Source: CALJIC01 sp039805565 (GTDB lineage Bacteria; Chloroflexota; Chloroflexia; Chloroflexales; Roseiflexaceae). From it: a DNA stretch of 64,000 nucleotides. The stretch covers positions 1 through 64,000 of the forward strand of contig JBDLTZ010000349.1 in the NCBI GenBank assembly GCA_039805565.1, given 5' to 3'. The notes beneath the pieces are model-generated. The model saw only the letters and a program-made list of their open reading frames with translations, did no database searches and was not told where the DNA came from. Made by a program: the position numbers and the translations under genes. Shown here piece after piece: positions 37,177-44,704 of the stretch (within the stretch, counting starts at the first letter, position 1; the number at the start of each line of letters is the position of its first letter).

Positions 37177-37479
37177 GTGGACCCGCTTCAGCTGCTCATC
37201 TTACTCACCATCGCCGGAATCTGCGGGGCGTTCGCCGAGCTGATCGTGGCCTTCGACACCCGCGGCATGGTGACGATCCTCGTCTCGATCGTGATCGGGA
37301 TCGTGGGCATCTTCCTCGGCCAAGCCGTCTCCAACGCGCTCGGCATCTCCACTATCGTCATCCGGGTCGGCAACCAGCGTATCGACCTCATCTGGACGAT
37401 CCTGGGCGCGATGCTGCTCCTGGCGGTGCTCAGGCTCATGCGCTCCGGGGGGCGCACCATCCTGGGTCGGCGCGCGTAG
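37177..37479 (+). CDS. GlsB/YeaQ/YmgE-like small membrane protein
   Basis: 100 residues from GTG 37177, because gaggagg lies 7 nt before it; the ATG at 37162 contains that ribosome site. Three hydrophobic stretches (QLLILLTIAGICGAFAELIV; VTILVSIVIGIVGIFLGQAV; LIWTILGAMLLLAVLRLM) with Gly motifs resemble transglycosylase-associated stress membrane proteins. A basic tail ends the chain. Confidence 0.7.
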   Translation: MDPLQLLILLTIAGICGAFAELIVAFDTRGMVTILVSIVIGIVGIFLGQAVSNALGISTIVIRVGNQRIDLIWTILGAMLLLAVLRLMRSGGRTILGRRA

Positions 37480-37486
37480 ACGCGGC

Positions 37487-38755
37487 CTAGGTGAGCGCGG
37501 GGAGCTCTACCCGGAAGGTTGTGCCGGCGTCGCCGCTGCTGACGCTGAGACGGCCACCGTGCTGCTCGATGATCGTATAGCTCATCGGCAACCCCATGCT
37601 TGTCGCGTCCCGCCGGTTGCGGAAGAACGGCTCGAAGAGCGCGTACAGCTCATCCTCCGGCAGCTGCCCACCGGTATCGGACAGCTCCACCACCACATCC
37701 TCACCGCCGCGCCCGCCACGCGCGGGGGCAACACAGGTGCGCACCGTAAGCCGCCCGCCCGCCGGCATCCCCTCCAGCGCAGCCAGCACGAGATTCAGGA
37801 AGGCCTGCTTCAGGTGGCGCGAGATACCGCTCACCCAGGGCAGCGGCTCAGTCAGCTGCCGCTCCACCATCACCCCACGCTCGGCCAGCTGGTCGGCGGC
37901 GACGGACAGCACGCTCTCGATCGTCGCGTGAAGTGACACCGGCCGCATGCCATCGCGCATAGGCCGCGAGAAGTCGAGCATGCGCCTCACCACATCGATC
38001 AGCTGCTCGACCTCCTTGTGCGCCATCGTGAGGTAGCGCGTGCGCTTATCCTCCGTGAGCGAGCGGCTGAGCAGGAGGTGCAGCGAGTTTGAGATGGCCT
38101 GGAGCGGATTGTTCACCTCATGGGCGATCGAGGCCGTGATGCGCCCCATGCCGGAGAGCCGCTCCCCTTCGAGCGCCTCGTAGGCGCGCGAGCGCGCCAG
38201 CGCCCCCCCCACTGCCACTGCGACCGCCGAGATGAGGCGCAGGTCATCCTCGCACGGGGGGGCGTTGCAGGCGAGCAGCAGGGCGCCGCACGCATCAGCG
38301 CCCAAGCCGAGAGGTGCGGCGATGACAGCCGCGCTGTCGGCCGAGGTCACAAGCGCGCGCTCCCAGGGTGCCAGGGCGAGGCGGGCTGCCCCTAGCTGCG
38401 GCACAACCTGGAGCGCGTCACTGACGATAGCAGCGGCACACAGGCCACGCTCCCCCAGCGCGGTGTCAAACGGCAGGCGCTGCGGCGATGGCTCGCCGAA
38501 GGACGCCTGCTGAGCCAGCTGCGCAGGCGCCCGCAGCCACACAAGCACGTAGCCGCGCGTGCCCAAAAGCGCGACGCGCACGTGCTCCGCCGCCATCTCG
38601 GCCACGCGCCGGGTGTCGAGCAGCGGCGTTAGCGCGAGGGCCAGCGCCGCAAGCTTCGAGAGGCGCTCGGCATCCTTGGGCAGCGTCCCCTGAAGCCCAC
38701 TGGATCCGGCGGGCGCCGCGAGTGCCTCGGCACGCCCCACATCTGTCTCGTGCAC
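37487..38755 (-). CDS. GAF-HisKA-HATPase sensor kinase with degenerate ATP-binding site
   Basis: About 422 residues from GTG 38755 (TTG 38758 is the alternative). Residues about 30-185 are GAF-like. The H-box SIAHEVNNPLQAISNSLHLL carries the phosphorylatable His. The HATPase region has an N-box reading LNLVLAALEGM, with Ala in place of the Mg-binding Asn, a weak G1 (SDTGGQLPED) and an altered G2 (SMGLPMSYTIIEQHGG). ATP binding may be impaired. It has no membrane span and no adjacent regulator, and lies 26 bp downstream of hisIE. Confidence 0.8.
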   Translation of the reverse strand: MHETDVGRAEALAAPAGSSGLQGTLPKDAERLSKLAALALALTPLLDTRRVAEMAAEHVRVALLGTRGYVLVWLRAPAQLAQQASFGEPSPQRLPFDTALGERGLCAAAIVSDALQVVPQLGAARLALAPWERALVTSADSAAVIAAPLGLGADACGALLLACNAPPCEDDLRLISAVAVAVGGALARSRAYEALEGERLSGMGRITASIAHEVNNPLQAISNSLHLLLSRSLTEDKRTRYLTMAHKEVEQLIDVVRRMLDFSRPMRDGMRPVSLHATIESVLSVAADQLAERGVMVERQLTEPLPWVSGISRHLKQAFLNLVLAALEGMPAGGRLTVRTCVAPARGGRGGEDVVVELSDTGGQLPEDELYALFEPFFRNRRDATSMGLPMSYTIIEQHGGRLSVSSGDAGTTFRVELPALT

Positions 38756-38781
38756 CAAGCAGCACCTCGCACTATGGCAGG

Positions 38782-39387
38782 CTACCCGTGGCGTCGGCGG
38801 AGCTCACGCCAGACGGTCTCAAGTGGCAGACCCTGTTGCTCCAGCAGCACAAGGCTGTGGTACAGCAGGTCGGACAGCTCCCAAGCCAGCTCGGTGGGTG
38901 CACTGTTCTTGGCGGCGATGATCACCTCGGCCGCCTCCTCGCCGATCTTCTTGCCGATCCGGTCCACCCCACCGTTCAGCAACTTGGTGGTGTACGAGCC
39001 TTCAGGGCGCTCCACAGCGCGCTGCGCGATCACATCAGCGAGCTCCGTCAGGATCACGCCCGCCGGTGCGCGCTCGGTCTTCCCGCCGTCCAGCGTGCGG
39101 TAGAAGCAGCTCGGCTCGCCCGTGTGGCAGGTAGGCCCTACCGGCTCCGCCAGCGCCAGCAGCGCGTCGCCGTCGCAGTCCTGGCGCAGCTCCACCAGCC
39201 GCAGCAGGTTGCCGGAGGTCTCGCCCTTCTGCCAGAGCATGCCGCGGCTGCGGCTCCAGAACGTCACTAGCCCGCTCTCGACTGTCTGGCGCAGCGCGTC
39301 CTCGTTCATGTAGCCCAGCATCAGCACCTCGCCGCTGCGGGCGTGCTGGACGATAGCCGGGATCAGACCGTTGTCGTCGAACTTCAA
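38782..39387 (-). CDS. hisIE: Bifunctional phosphoribosyl-AMP cyclohydrolase / phosphoribosyl-ATP pyrophosphatase
   Basis: 201 residues from TTG 39387 with aggag 7 nt upstream. HisI part (1-110): LGYMNEDALRQTVESGLVTF, FWSRSRGMLWQKGETSGN and the zinc-binding CDGDALLAL, CHTGEPSCFY. HisE part (110-201): AERPEGSYTTKLLNGG-like segment and KKIGEEAAEVIIAAKN. It catalyses steps 2 and 3 of histidine synthesis. Downstream of purH on the same strand, which links histidine and purine (AICAR) metabolism. No other his gene is nearby. Confidence 0.95.
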   Translation of the reverse strand: MKFDDNGLIPAIVQHARSGEVLMLGYMNEDALRQTVESGLVTFWSRSRGMLWQKGETSGNLLRLVELRQDCDGDALLALAEPVGPTCHTGEPSCFYRTLDGGKTERAPAGVILTELADVIAQRAVERPEGSYTTKLLNGGVDRIGKKIGEEAAEVIIAAKNSAPTELAWELSDLLYHSLVLLEQQGLPLETVWRELRRRHG

Positions 39388-39466
39388 ACCAATACTCCTG
39401 GAAGTACACAGTTCAATATGGAAAATGGAGCGAGCCAGCAGCTTTCAACAGCCACCAGTGATGCAC

Positions 39467-39487
39467 ACGTTGCACTTTGCACGTTCT
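39467..39487 (-). repeat. Heptamer repeat at the 3' end of purH
   Basis: acgttgc, actttgc, acgttct in 7-bp phase, ending 3 bp from the purH stop codon. It lies in the 102-bp purH-hisIE gap. Confidence 0.6.
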
Positions 39488-39489
39488 CG

Positions 39490-41007
39490 TTAGTGCCGGA
39501 AGTGCCGGCGCCCTGTGAACACCATCGCCACACCAAGTCGGTTCGCCGCCGCGATCACCTCGTCGTCGCGCACGGAGCCGCCCGGCTGGATCACCGCGGT
39601 GGCTCCGGCCTTCGCCGCCACCTCGACGCCGTCGGGGAAGGGGAAGAAAGCGTCGCTGGCCACCGCCGAGTCCTGCAGCGAGAGGCCGGCGTTCTGCGCC
39701 TTCCAGACGGCGAGGCGCGAGCTGTCCACCCGGCTCATCTGGCCCGCGCCCACACCGAGGGTCTGACCCGGCCCGGCGTAGACGATCGCGTTCGACTTCA
39801 CGTGCTTGCAGACGCGCCAGCCGAAGCGCAGCGCGCGCCACTCCTCCTCGCTCGGCTGGCGCTCTGTGACCACCCGCAGCTCCTCCTCGGCGAGCGGGGC
39901 GCGGTCCGGCTGCTGCGCCAGCACCCCGCCCGGGACACTGTGAAGCACGAGCCCGCCCTCACGCGCGATCGGCCGCAGCGCGCGGATGAGGCGGCGGTTC
40001 TTCTTCTTCTGGAGCAGCGCCAGCGCATCCGGCGCAAACTCCGGCGCAATCACAATCTCGGAGAAGATCTCATCGATCGCCTGGGCCAGCGGCAGATCGA
40101 GGGTGGTGTTCAGCGCAATCACCCCGCCGAAGGGCGCCTCGCGGTCGGTCGCGTAGGCCCGCTCCCAGGCCTCGAGCGGTGTGGCGCCCTGGCCCACACC
40201 GCACGGGTTGGTGTGCTTCACAATCGCCAGCGCGGCCCCCTCGCCGGCGGGGAACTCCTCGATCAGCTCCTGGATCGCGGCGATGTCGAGGATGTTGATG
40301 TACGAGAGCTCCTTGCCGTGCAACTGCGCGAAGAAGGCGCCGAAGTCGCCGTAAAGCGCGCCGCGCTGGTGGGGGTTCTCTCCGTAGCGCAGGTCCTGCG
40401 CCTTCTCGAAGGCCAGCGGCAGCGAGGGCGGGAGCAGGTCGTCCGCCAGGTACGCGGCGATCGCCGCATCGTAGGAGGCGGTGTGGGCGAAGGCCTTGGC
40501 CGCCAGGCGCTTGCGGAGCTCAGGCGTCACGACGCCGTCACGCAGGGCAGCGAGCACACGCTCGTAGTCGTCCGGGTCCACCACCACCAGCACCGAGGGG
40601 TGGTTCTTCGCCGAGGCGCGCACCATCGTCGGCCCGCCGATGTCGATCTGCTCCAGGGCCTCGCCGAGCGTCACGTCGGGCCGCGCCACGGTCTGAGCGA
40701 ACGGGTACAGGTTCACCACCACCAGGTCGATCGGGGCGATCCCGTGGGCGGCGAGCGCCTCCATGTGGGCCGGCAGGTCGCGCCGGGCGAGGATGCCGCC
40801 GTGCACCGCCGGGTGCAGCGTCTTCACGCGCCCGTCCAGGATCTCGGGGAAGCCGGTCAGATCGCTCACCGAGCGCACAGACACCCCGGCGGCCGCGAGG
40901 CGTGCCTTGGTGTTGCCGGTAGAGAAGAGCTCACAGCCGAGGGCGGCGAGGCCAGAGCCAAGCGCCTCGATCCCACGCTTATCCGAAACGCTGAGCAGTG
41001 CTCGCAC
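39490..41007 (-). CDS. purH: Bifunctional AICAR transformylase / IMP cyclohydrolase
   Basis: 505 residues from GTG 41007, chosen because gaggggg lies 5 nt before and the family starts RALLSVSDK; a longer frame to 41028 begins inside the hairpin tail. IMP cyclohydrolase domain 1-190 (RVKTLHPAVHGGILARRD). Transformylase domain with KHTNPCGVGQG (the Lys-His pair), PFGGVIALN and SDAFFPFPDGVE. Performs the last two steps of IMP synthesis. A terminator-like hairpin immediately upstream may attenuate it. Confidence 0.96.
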   Translation of the reverse strand: MRALLSVSDKRGIEALGSGLAALGCELFSTGNTKARLAAAGVSVRSVSDLTGFPEILDGRVKTLHPAVHGGILARRDLPAHMEALAAHGIAPIDLVVVNLYPFAQTVARPDVTLGEALEQIDIGGPTMVRASAKNHPSVLVVVDPDDYERVLAALRDGVVTPELRKRLAAKAFAHTASYDAAIAAYLADDLLPPSLPLAFEKAQDLRYGENPHQRGALYGDFGAFFAQLHGKELSYINILDIAAIQELIEEFPAGEGAALAIVKHTNPCGVGQGATPLEAWERAYATDREAPFGGVIALNTTLDLPLAQAIDEIFSEIVIAPEFAPDALALLQKKKNRRLIRALRPIAREGGLVLHSVPGGVLAQQPDRAPLAEEELRVVTERQPSEEEWRALRFGWRVCKHVKSNAIVYAGPGQTLGVGAGQMSRVDSSRLAVWKAQNAGLSLQDSAVASDAFFPFPDGVEVAAKAGATAVIQPGGSVRDDEVIAAANRLGVAMVFTGRRHFRH

Positions 41008-41020
41008 AACTATCCCCCTC

Positions 41021-41054
41021 AAAAACAAACCCCGCCCTGAACGACAGGCGGGGT
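41021..41054 (-). terminator. Hairpin with U-run directly upstream of purH
   Basis: On the minus strand accccgcc (from 41054) pairs with ggcggggt (to 41029) around a 10-nt loop, followed by TTGTTTTT. It may end the Roadblock-MglA-DUF4388 transcript. Because a consensus TATAAT (41079-41074) lies just before it, it may also act as an attenuator of purH. Confidence 0.75.
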
Positions 41055-41073
41055 CGGGTCAATGGGCGGAAGT

Positions 41074-41079
41074 ATTATA
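41074..41079 (-). promoter_or_regulatory. -10-like TATAAT before purH
   Basis: A consensus hexamer on the minus strand between the DUF4388 stop codon and the hairpin at 41021-41054. No clear -35. Confidence 0.4.
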
Positions 41080-41085
41080 CCGCAC

Positions 41086-41895
41086 TCAGGACCTGCTGCT
41101 AAACACCTGCTCAGTGATCGAGCGCATCTCGGCCATCGGCTGGCGGACGCGGGCGGCGCCAAACGCGCGCGTGGCAGCCGACTCGAACAGGTCGAGCGCG
41201 GCGTTGATCTGGTCCGCGGTGGCGGTGTTCTGGTCGCGGACGCCGGCGCGGGTGTAGGAGTCGTACAGGAGGGCGCGGGCTGACGCGCCGAGGCCCGTGA
41301 GCACCAGGCGCTCGACCTCGGGGAACAGCGCCTCGGAGAGGCTGACCTCGCGCCGCTCGATCAGGCCGCTGCCGAGCAGCCGCGCGACGATCTCACAGGT
41401 GCGAACTTCGCCGAGGCCGCTGCGCTGCGCGATGTACCCCACCGTGTTCTTGCCGTTGACCATCGTCAGGACGCGCCACTCATCGGCCTCGAGGCTGATC
41501 TCGCTGCCGGTGGCGGCCGGGTTCGGCACCAGGCGCGGGATCATCGAGAGCGACGGCAGCTGCTCCTGTGCCTCGGCTACGGCGTCCTGCCGCATGATCC
41601 CTTCCATGATGATCACCTCGTTGCTGACGGTGATCGTGGGAGCCTCAGGCTGCTTGCCCTCGTAGAACTGGAAGGGGCCGGCGTTGAAGGTGAAGAAGGC
41701 GTAGGCTGCCTCGAGGGGAGGGAGAGAGGCAAGGCTCGCGCCGATGATCCGTCCGTCGCGGAAGTAGAGCCACCCGTCCGCCTGCTGTGAGCCGCGGCGG
41801 CCCTTGATGTTCACCGCGCCGGTCTTCTTGCTCAGATCGACCAGCTGGATGATATCGGTGAGCGGAAACTCGCTCAGATCGCCTGCGAGAGCCAT
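41086..41895 (-). CDS. DUF4388 (PATAN) domain protein
   Basis: 269 residues from ATG 41895. The N-terminal DUF4388 domain (about 1-100: LSEFPLTDIIQLVDLSKKTG, then WLYFRDGRIIGASL, PLEAAYAFFTFNAGPFQFYE) is followed by a winged-helix-like part (EADEWRVLTMVNGKNTVGYI) and a C-terminal helical region. PATAN domains are signalling adaptors beside MglA GTPases and two-component proteins. It is 4 bp downstream of mglA, so it is probably an effector of the same polarity or motility switch. Confidence 0.8.
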   Translation of the reverse strand: MALAGDLSEFPLTDIIQLVDLSKKTGAVNIKGRRGSQQADGWLYFRDGRIIGASLASLPPLEAAYAFFTFNAGPFQFYEGKQPEAPTITVSNEVIIMEGIMRQDAVAEAQEQLPSLSMIPRLVPNPAATGSEISLEADEWRVLTMVNGKNTVGYIAQRSGLGEVRTCEIVARLLGSGLIERREVSLSEALFPEVERLVLTGLGASARALLYDSYTRAGVRDQNTATADQINAALDLFESAATRAFGAARVRQPMAEMRSITEQVFSSRS

Positions 41896-41899
41896 AGTG

Positions 41900-42475
41900 T
41901 TACAACTTACTAATGACGAGCTTGCTGATCGCCTTGAGCGTATCGAAGACGCCGCCGCCATTGGTGGCGGTGGCCTCGTAGCGCTGCCAGTGCAGGGTGT
42001 TGAGGTACTTGTCGAGCGTGGCAGCCGGGAGCGCGCCGGGCATATCCCGCTTGTTGTACTGCAGCACCACCGGGAAGTCCTGAAACTTCTTGTTCTGCTT
42101 CGTGACGTTGACCGCCAGCTCCTTGAGGCTCCGGATGTTCTCCTCGAGCTTATGCCTCTGCGAGTCTGCCACGAAGACCACACCGTCGGCGCCGTTGAGC
42201 ACGGCGACGCGGGTGCGCTCGTAGAGCACCTGGCCAGGGACGGTATACAGGTGGAAGCGCGTCTGAAAGCCGCGCACCTTGCCGAGGTCCAGCGGCAGGA
42301 AGTCGAAGAAGAGCGTGCGCTCGGTCTCGGTAGCGATGGAGAGCAGCTCACCCTTCGCGTCCTTCGGCACCTGGCTATGGATGTACTGCAAGTTGCTCGT
42401 CTTGCCGCTCATGCCGGGACCGTAGTAGACGATCTTGCAGTGGATTTCGCGTGCGGCAACGTTGATCAGGGCCAT
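41900..42475 (-). CDS. mglA: MglA-like small Ras-type GTPase
   Basis: 191 residues from ATG 42475. P-loop GPGMSGKTSN, switch 1 region with ERTLFFDFLP, switch 2 TVPGQVLYERTR (TVPGQ in place of DxxGQ), and the NKRD specificity motif in LQYNKRDMPG. MglA sets cell polarity and drives gliding or pilus reversal in Myxococcus and Thermus. It is preceded by a Roadblock protein and followed by DUF4388, the arrangement found in several gliding or polar bacteria. Confidence 0.92.
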   Translation of the reverse strand: MALINVAAREIHCKIVYYGPGMSGKTSNLQYIHSQVPKDAKGELLSIATETERTLFFDFLPLDLGKVRGFQTRFHLYTVPGQVLYERTRVAVLNGADGVVFVADSQRHKLEENIRSLKELAVNVTKQNKKFQDFPVVLQYNKRDMPGALPAATLDKYLNTLHWQRYEATATNGGGVFDTLKAISKLVISKL

Positions 42476-42542
42476 GAGGTCCTCTCGCGTACCGGGTCGT
42501 ACGTCGTGACACAGGGACGGGCGCGGGGCCCGGCATTGGCGC

Positions 42543-43040
42543 TCAGTCGCGGAACAGCAGGTCGATGGTATCCTCCATCGAGGTGCGGAAGGACGAGCCG
42601 AGCACGTCGTCACGGGCCTTCTGCTGCTCGCGTACGCGCTCGAGCACGAGGCCGAGCTCATCGGTGGCCTTCTTCGTCAGCACCTTCACCAGGCCGATGT
42701 GGGTGCCCTTGTTGAAGATAATGGTCAGGATCCACTGGTCTTCAATCAGGGCGATGAAGATATTCTCGCGGACGCCCTGGGTGAAGAGCTGGCGGAAGTC
42801 CTTCTCGCGCAGCAGCTTGGCCACCTCGCGCGAGGAGGCGAAGGTGCCGGCGATCAGCGCGCCGAGTGCGGTGATGTCCTGCCGGGCTGCGTCCCCCTGG
42901 GAGGCGATCACCTGCCCGCTCTTGTCGAGGAGCAGAATGTAGTTGCCGCCCGTGTCCTCGGCCAGGCGCGCGAGGCACTCCTCGATGATCCTGACCTCTT
43001 CGATCGGGACGATCTGGCTGGTCAGCTGTGGATCCATCAT
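42543..43040 (-). CDS. Roadblock/LC7-domain protein (MglB-like)
   Basis: 165 residues from ATG 43040 (MMDP), with aaggtaggg just upstream. The Roadblock fold spans about 15-135 (LAEDTGGNYILLLDKSGQVI; ITALGALIAGTFASSREVAK; FIALIEDQWILTIIFNKGT). MglB proteins are GTPase activators of MglA, so this is the likely partner of the next gene, 67 bp downstream. The longer C-terminal helix (about 135-165) may contact other partners. Confidence 0.85.
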   Translation of the reverse strand: MMDPQLTSQIVPIEEVRIIEECLARLAEDTGGNYILLLDKSGQVIASQGDAARQDITALGALIAGTFASSREVAKLLREKDFRQLFTQGVRENIFIALIEDQWILTIIFNKGTHIGLVKVLTKKATDELGLVLERVREQQKARDDVLGSSFRTSMEDTIDLLFRD

Positions 43041-43107
43041 CACCCTACCTTGTCTGCGAGGCTGGACGAGACTGCGGCGAGCCGATGTATCGTTTCGCCA
43101 GGAATGC

Positions 43108-43116
43108 ATTATAGCA
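43108..43116 (-). promoter_or_regulatory. Extended -10 promoter of the Roadblock-mglA operon
   Basis: TGCTATAAT on the minus strand, TATAAT at 43113-43108, about 68 nt before the Roadblock start. A second TATAAT at 43235-43230 (minus) may be an upstream tandem promoter. Confidence 0.6.
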
Positions 43117-43312
43117 TAGCGACAGGCGCGATTCTCACTTCGGCGCTCTCTGATGCGATTTGCGCTCGTTCCTCGCCGCGCTGCCGGAGGGTCTTTGCAG
43201 GGGCGCCGTATCATCTCGCCCGGTGGACAATTATACTACAGCGGCATTTGCGCCTGCTGAGGCCATTTTTGATCGAAGCTGTATCAACCGTGTGACAGTG
43301 AGGAGCCGCGTG

Positions 43313-43603
43313 TTACAGCTCGGCCCCATTGGTCACGCGCTCGCGCTCCTTTGGCGGGCGCCCCGTACGGATGTTCCGCAGCGAGTGAATGGTAGCGGCC
43401 AGTGCCCGATCCGCCCAGCCATAGATGGTCGGCCGGCTCTTGTGCAAGTCATCGGCGATCTGCGTCACGTTCGTGCGGTACTCGGGGTCAAACGTCGCCA
43501 GGTTGATCCGCGCCGACGCGACAATCTGCAGGATCTCCTCCTCGGTCAGATCGTGCTCGCGGATCAGCTTCTTGGCGCGCTTACTACTCAGATCGAGCCG
43601 CAT
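43313..43603 (-). CDS. Small helix-turn-helix protein
   Basis: 96 residues; ATG has aaggag 8 nt upstream. A helical N-terminus (KRAKKLIREHDLTEEEILQI) precedes a likely HTH near 45-70 (NVTQIADDLHKSRPTIYGWA). The basic tail is RTGRPPKERERV. It resembles a small sequence-specific regulator but no family was recognised. A TGCTATGCT extended -10-like element lies about 85 nt upstream (43688-43696 on the minus strand). Confidence 0.65.
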   Translation of the reverse strand: MRLDLSSKRAKKLIREHDLTEEEILQIVASARINLATFDPEYRTNVTQIADDLHKSRPTIYGWADRALAATIHSLRNIRTGRPPKERERVTNGAEL

Positions 43604-43702
43604 ACTCCACTCCTTGAACGTGACGTCTCATCGCACCGCCCCTTGCTGTCGGACACGGACAGACAGGCCGAGGTGTAAGACTTTATTAGCATAGCACACT
43701 GG

Positions 43703-43957
43703 CTACGCGCTGTCGAGTCCTACCTGTAAATAGTAATTTTGGTGGGCGGGGTGAACGACCCGATCGGACAGGCAGAGATCGCACCCGAGAGGCATGCGAG
43801 CATGGCCCAAGCATGGTAGACACGGCGCGGCGTGGGGATCGATACCACGAGCACACGTTTCGCACGAAGTGTAACGTTTAACAACACCCGCAGCTCGTGA
43901 GATCGGGAGTGTAAAGTTTTGTGTCAGCGGGAGCAGCCCCCAACGACACAGGGCCAC
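43703..43957 (-). CDS. Possible small zinc-ribbon-like protein or gene remnant
   Basis: 84 residues if read from GTG 43957. The last 60 contain three CxxC pairs (SCETCARGID, PCLPCLGHAR, GCDLCLSDR) and a His (VVHPAHQNYY), a pattern fitting a zinc-binding domain. No ATG, GTG or TTG with a ribosome site precedes the Cys part, and a TACACT -10-like hexamer sits inside the upstream portion. It may be frameshifted or start at a non-standard codon. The remainder of 43604-44106 holds no other coding signal. Confidence 0.3.
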   Translation of the reverse strand: MALCRWGLLPLTQNFTLPISRAAGVVKRYTSCETCARGIDPHAAPCLPCLGHARMPLGCDLCLSDRVVHPAHQNYYLQVGLDSA

Positions 43958-44106
43958 CGGGGAGATCCACCGGCAGCCCTTCGCAGACTAACGACGAACG
44001 ACCAAAGATGAAGGCGCGCTGGTAACCGCCAGTAGTGCGGCGGCCACCATCGCGCCTGAGCCACTCACGCCCCAATCTCGCCGTTCGCTGTCGGCGAGAA
44101 GCAGTC

Positions 44107-44556
44107 CTAGTTCGCGTTGACCGCGACCGCGATCTTGCGCGGCTTGACCTCCTCAGCCTTGGGGATCTCCAGCCGGAGCACGCCATTGGTCAGCGAGGCT
44201 TGAATGGCCTCGGCCTTGACGCGCGTGGGCAGGCTGACCGTGCGGACGAAGGTGCCGAAGCGGCGCTCAATGCGGTGGTAGTTGACCTTCTTCTCCTCCC
44301 GCTCCTGCTTGACCTCGCCCTTGATCGTGAGGGTGCCGTTCTCCACGGTCACATCCAGGTCCTCGGCCTTCAGGCCCGGCACCGCCGCCTCGACCACGTA
44401 GGCGTCCTCGGTCTCGCTCAGGTCAAGGGCCGGCACGAAGCCGCCATTGCCACGCGCCTGGCCCGGCCGCACGAAGCTCTCCTCGAGCAGCTGGCTCATG
44501 GCCTCGCGCAGCGTCATCACGTCCTGCAGCGGATCGATACGAGTCAGGTTCGTCAT
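44107..44556 (-). CDS. Hsp20 small heat-shock protein
   Basis: 149 residues from ATG 44556, with ggagg 6 nt upstream. Alpha-crystallin domain about 45-140: PALDLSETEDAYVVEAAVPG, LKAEDLDVTVENGTLTIKGE, RRFGTFVRTVSLPTRVKAEA, then SLTNGVLRLEIPKAEEVKP. The C-terminal extension ends PRKIAVAVNAN with only a loose IxI-like motif. ATP-independent holdase. Divergent from the kinase gene at 44705; no CIRCE element is visible between them. Confidence 0.93.
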   Translation of the reverse strand: MTNLTRIDPLQDVMTLREAMSQLLEESFVRPGQARGNGGFVPALDLSETEDAYVVEAAVPGLKAEDLDVTVENGTLTIKGEVKQEREEKKVNYHRIERRFGTFVRTVSLPTRVKAEAIQASLTNGVLRLEIPKAEEVKPRKIAVAVNAN

Positions 44557-44704
44557 GATATACCTCCGTGAAGGTGGTGTGCTTGCAGGAGCGCCCGGGC
44601 GCCGCACCCGCGGCCTCGCTCCTGCTCTCCCTTTGTTCTAAGCAATAGTATAGAATCGCTGTGTTAGAATGAAGTCTGACCGATATTAGAGAGCTGTAAG
44701 AGGC

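Noticed and set aside
44557..44704. CIRCE or HrcA site for hsp20
   Set aside because: No TTAGCACTC-N9-GAGTGCTAA; only a loose ttctaa/ttagaa pair was seen.
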